Assembly: GCA_002721875.1 (NCBI GenBank)
Contig: PBLU01000023.1
Coordinates: forward strand, 1 to 27,287
Length of the DNA stretch: 27,287 bases
DNA from: Chloroflexota bacterium
GTDB taxonomy: Bacteria; Chloroflexota; Dehalococcoidia; UBA1151; TMED-70
Direction of reading: 5' to 3'
Program-made: the position numbers and the translations under genes
Part shown: positions 25,702-27,287 of the stretch, in pieces
Layout: the number at the start of each line of letters is the position of its first letter
Position numbering within the stretch: the stretch's first letter is position 1
The notes under the pieces: generated by a model
What the model saw: only the letters and a program-made list of their open reading frames with translations
Told to the model about the DNA's origin: nothing
Database searches by the model: none

Positions 25702-25738
25702 TTCGGGCTTCTTAATGTTTTATTATAAGAAGCCCGAA
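25702..25738 (-). promoter_or_regulatory. Intercistronic hairpin between binding protein and ATPase
   Basis: A perfect 13-base-pair stem, TTCGGGCTTCTTA (25702-25714) against 25726-25738, with an 11-base loop. It starts eight bases after the binding-protein stop and ends seven bases before the ATPase ATG. On the transcribed strand it is followed by TTACTTT, not a clean U-run, so it is probably a partial terminator or an mRNA-stabilising element rather than a full stop. The arrangement mirrors the aapJ-aapQ hairpin. Confidence 0.72.
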
Positions 25739-25746
25739 AAAATTTA

Positions 25747-27066
25747 CTATTCGCTATCCCCTAACATTCCTTCTAATAACTGTGGTGTGCACCATATTTC
25801 ATTATCTGTTGCTTCAACTCCATCTTCTAGATAAACAGATCCATCTTGAAAATTAATTGGTCCAGTAAAAAGGTTTAGCTGTTCAGAAGCTAATAGGCTC
25901 ATAAAACTTCCCAATTCACCTGCTTCAGTATCAGATAAACCATCACCCATTTGCCATCCAATTGCTGAGCTGTCTTTATCATTCATGTCTTCCCAATTTG
26001 GTCCTGACCATATCCATTCTGCTTCAAATTCTCCATGTGCAGCATTCATTGCAGCGTTTAGATAATCTGGACCCCAATTGTAGTAAGGAACACCTAAACA
26101 AACATCAGGAGCTGTTTCACAAGTGAACTCATAATCGTATCCAACAACATAAACATCTTCACCTTCAGCTGCTCTTTGTCCAGTTACAACTAATGCTTCA
26201 GGAGTATCAATATGAGAAATAACAACATCTGCTCCTGCATCAAAGAACTCATTTGTTACTTGAGTTGGATCAGAAGTCACTCCAGGAATATGGAACCAAA
26301 ATCCAATCCATATTACATCAAACTTAAGTTCATTCTCTCCTTTGTAACAATGTTTAGCTCCAAGGTAAGCAGCATTTGTTAATCTTCTAGTCTCATCATT
26401 TATTAATGGGCCAAGGAATCCTATATGACCTGTCTTAGTTTTAAGGGCAGCTGCACAACCAGCTATCATTTTTCCATATTCCATTCTTCCCATAATATTT
26501 CCCAAATTTTCAAGATCCTCTCTATATCCCTTACCATCAGCTTTGGCACTATCCCCTGATGCCCAAATCATAGGTATATCTGGATACATTTCCGCAGCAG
26601 CAAGAATACCATCTTTCATATCATCTGAAGTTGCAATTATAAGTTGTGCTCCTTCATCGATCATGTCTGAAGCTACTTGATCAACAGTTAGATTAGGACT
26701 ATCAGCTGGATTAATAAAATCAGCTACTATCATCTCTCCACCAGTTATTTCTTCTACGTATTCTCCACCTTCAAAATGAGCTTGTGACCACCCTTTATCA
26801 TCTCTAGGACCAACAAGTATTAATCCAAATTTAAATTCACCGTGATCTTCCTCATCAGAATGAGCTTCTTTTTCCTCATCATGATCATGTTCTTCATCCT
26901 CATCATGTTCATGATCTTCATCCTCATCAGAATGAGCTTCTTTTTCCTCAGATTCTGAAGAAGTACTTTCAGTGATTGACTCAACAATTTCTTCTGCCTC
27001 ATCGGAACAGGCAAAAACTGAAAACATTAGAACCGAAACCAAAAATAATTTAAGAAAAATTTTCAT
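25747..27066 (-). CDS. bmpA: BMP-family nucleoside-binding lipoprotein, His-rich linker
   Basis: A 439-residue lipoprotein: signal peptide with lipobox VFAC (Cys20), a very acidic, histidine-containing linker (about 21-77, seven His), then a complete BMP/PnrA-type periplasmic binding domain from FKFGLILVGPRDDKGW onward, with ADFINPADSPNLTVDQVA, FDAGADVVISHIDTPEAL and VPYYNWGPDYLNAAMNAA. Family members bind purine nucleosides (PnrA, BmpA, NupN), but some bind other ligands. It is first in the operon, with AAGGAAG before the ATG and a TTGACT promoter upstream. The linker resembles those of zinc-binding proteins such as ZnuA and is unusual for this family; it could bind metal or simply act as a spacer. 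Confidence 0.93.
   Translation of the reverse strand: MKIFLKLFLVSVLMFSVFACSDEAEEIVESITESTSSESEEKEAHSDEDEDHEHDEDEEHDHDEEKEAHSDEEDHGEFKFGLILVGPRDDKGWSQAHFEGGEYVEEITGGEMIVADFINPADSPNLTVDQVASDMIDEGAQLIIATSDDMKDGILAAAEMYPDIPMIWASGDSAKADGKGYREDLENLGNIMGRMEYGKMIAGCAAALKTKTGHIGFLGPLINDETRRLTNAAYLGAKHCYKGENELKFDVIWIGFWFHIPGVTSDPTQVTNEFFDAGADVVISHIDTPEALVVTGQRAAEGEDVYVVGYDYEFTCETAPDVCLGVPYYNWGPDYLNAAMNAAHGEFEAEWIWSGPNWEDMNDKDSSAIGWQMGDGLSDTEAGELGSFMSLLASEQLNLFTGPINFQDGSVYLEDGVEATDNEIWCTPQLLEGMLGDSE
26849..26950 (-). repeat. 72-base in-frame duplication in the binding-protein linker
   Basis: A 30-base sequence occurs exactly at 26849-26878 and again at 26921-26950, 72 bases (24 codons) apart. It encodes EEKEAHSDE twice (residues 40-48 and 64-72). 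Between the copies the sequence is also built of His/Asp/Glu codons (EDHEHDEDEEHDHDE). It looks like a tandem in-frame expansion of the linker. Confidence 0.85.
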
Positions 27067-27086
27067 AACTACTTCCTTGTAAAAAG

Positions 27087-27099
27087 TTTTTTTTTTTTT
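27087..27099 (-). repeat. Homopolymer A13 in leader of bmpA
   Basis: Thirteen consecutive A on the transcribed sense strand (T on plus) lie about 20 bases before the bmpA ATG, just upstream of its ribosome-binding site. Tracts of this length are prone to length change during replication and to polymerase slippage. It may also be an A-rich S1-type translation enhancer. No function is proved. Confidence 0.7.
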
Positions 27100-27130
27100 G
27101 ATAAAGAAACAATAACATCTGAAGAATTAA

Positions 27131-27161
27131 AATATAAGAATTAAATAATCAATTAAGTCAA
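27131..27161 (-). promoter_or_regulatory. Likely promoter of the purine-type operon
   Basis: On the minus strand TTGACT (27156-27161) is followed after 18 bases by TTATAT (27132-27137; TATATT if shifted by one). This is the best -35 in the window and is about 65 bases before the bmpA ATG, giving a leader of about 55-60 bases containing the A13 tract and AAGGAAG. Confidence 0.5.
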
Positions 27162-27195
27162 TTTTTAGAAAATGTAACAAAAAGTTAATTTTTTA

Positions 27196-27287
27196 CTAAT
27201 AAGAAATTAGATAATTTATTGAATAATCTTTTAATTCTTGTGGCCTAACAATATCCTCTAAATTAATTAAAAAACTTAATCCACATA
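27196..27287 (-). CDS. Possible C-terminal end of a gene running off the right edge
   Basis: On the minus strand a frame open from the window edge runs about 29 codons to TAG at 27196-27198; it reads GLSFLINLEDIVRPQELKD and ends in SINYLISY. The residue mix looks like a normal protein end, and the codon use matches its neighbours. It would lie upstream of the purine-type operon, separated by the promoter at 27131-27161. It is too short to identify. Confidence 0.35.
   Translation of the reverse strand, partial: CGLSFLINLEDIVRPQELKDYSINYLISY

Noticed and set aside
25702..25738. Full intrinsic terminator after bmpA
   Set aside because: The stem is strong, but in the direction of transcription it is followed by TTACTTT and directly by the ATPase ATG. 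The A-run on the plus side would be a T-run before the hairpin, not after it.
26849..26950. CRISPR-like or mobile repeat
   Set aside because: Only two copies, in frame inside a coding region, with related sequence between them: a linker expansion.
26820..27014. A 64-codon methionine- and lysine-rich minus-strand frame
   Set aside because: It is a frame-shifted reading of the repetitive linker of bmpA and has the low-complexity content expected of a shadow.

Overview
This 27.3-kb window is A+T-rich (roughly 70 percent by eye), uses the standard bacterial code and is almost wholly coding. It reads as the chromosome of a free-living, probably marine, heterotrophic bacterium. The acidic linkers of the binding lipoproteins (a VVETVVEVPVE-type stretch after the lipobox), the two enolase-superfamily proteins, the flavin monooxygenase and the dense set of small-molecule catabolic enzymes fit a Chloroflexota lineage such as SAR202. 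That is inference from style and gene content; no rRNA or other marker gene is present.

Left part (1-3.8 kb): a minimal RRM RNA-binding protein, three very small membrane-protein genes hidden in an apparently empty 650-base gap, two tandem six-helix membrane proteins of unknown function, a cytoplasmic glycerophosphodiester phosphodiesterase (GDPD), and a small membrane-anchored coiled-coil protein.

Middle part (3.7-12.3 kb): an AbgB-like M20 amidohydrolase with a 54-residue membrane protein just behind it, an MFS exporter divergent from an HSL-type alpha/beta hydrolase (with overlapping inverted repeats between them), a Baeyer-Villiger-type flavin monooxygenase that lacks the fingerprint histidine, a D-serine-dehydratase-like PLP/zinc enzyme, and, divergently, a second GDPD overlapping a rhamnonate-dehydratase-like enolase-superfamily gene.

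Right part, operon A (19.28 down to 12.3 kb, minus strand): a complete general L-amino-acid ABC transporter (aapJ-aapQ-aapM-aapP), then a ketopantoate-reductase-family protein and a GH32 protein that lacks the usual acid/base glutamate.

Right part, operon B (27.07 down to 19.43 kb, minus strand): a BMP-family nucleoside-type ABC transporter (binding lipoprotein, ATPase, two permeases), a hypoxanthine phosphoribosyltransferase, an enolase-superfamily protein without a recognisable catalytic Asp-His dyad, and a monomeric-sarcosine-oxidase-like flavoprotein, with gaps of six bases or fewer after the ATPase. This is the best candidate for an undescribed pathway: import of a purine-related compound coupled to phosphoribosylation and two unassigned enzymes.

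Both transporter operons carry a strong hairpin between the binding-protein gene and the next gene, ending 7-9 bases before a start codon that lacks a Shine-Dalgarno sequence. No tRNA, rRNA, CRISPR array, insertion sequence or phage gene was seen.
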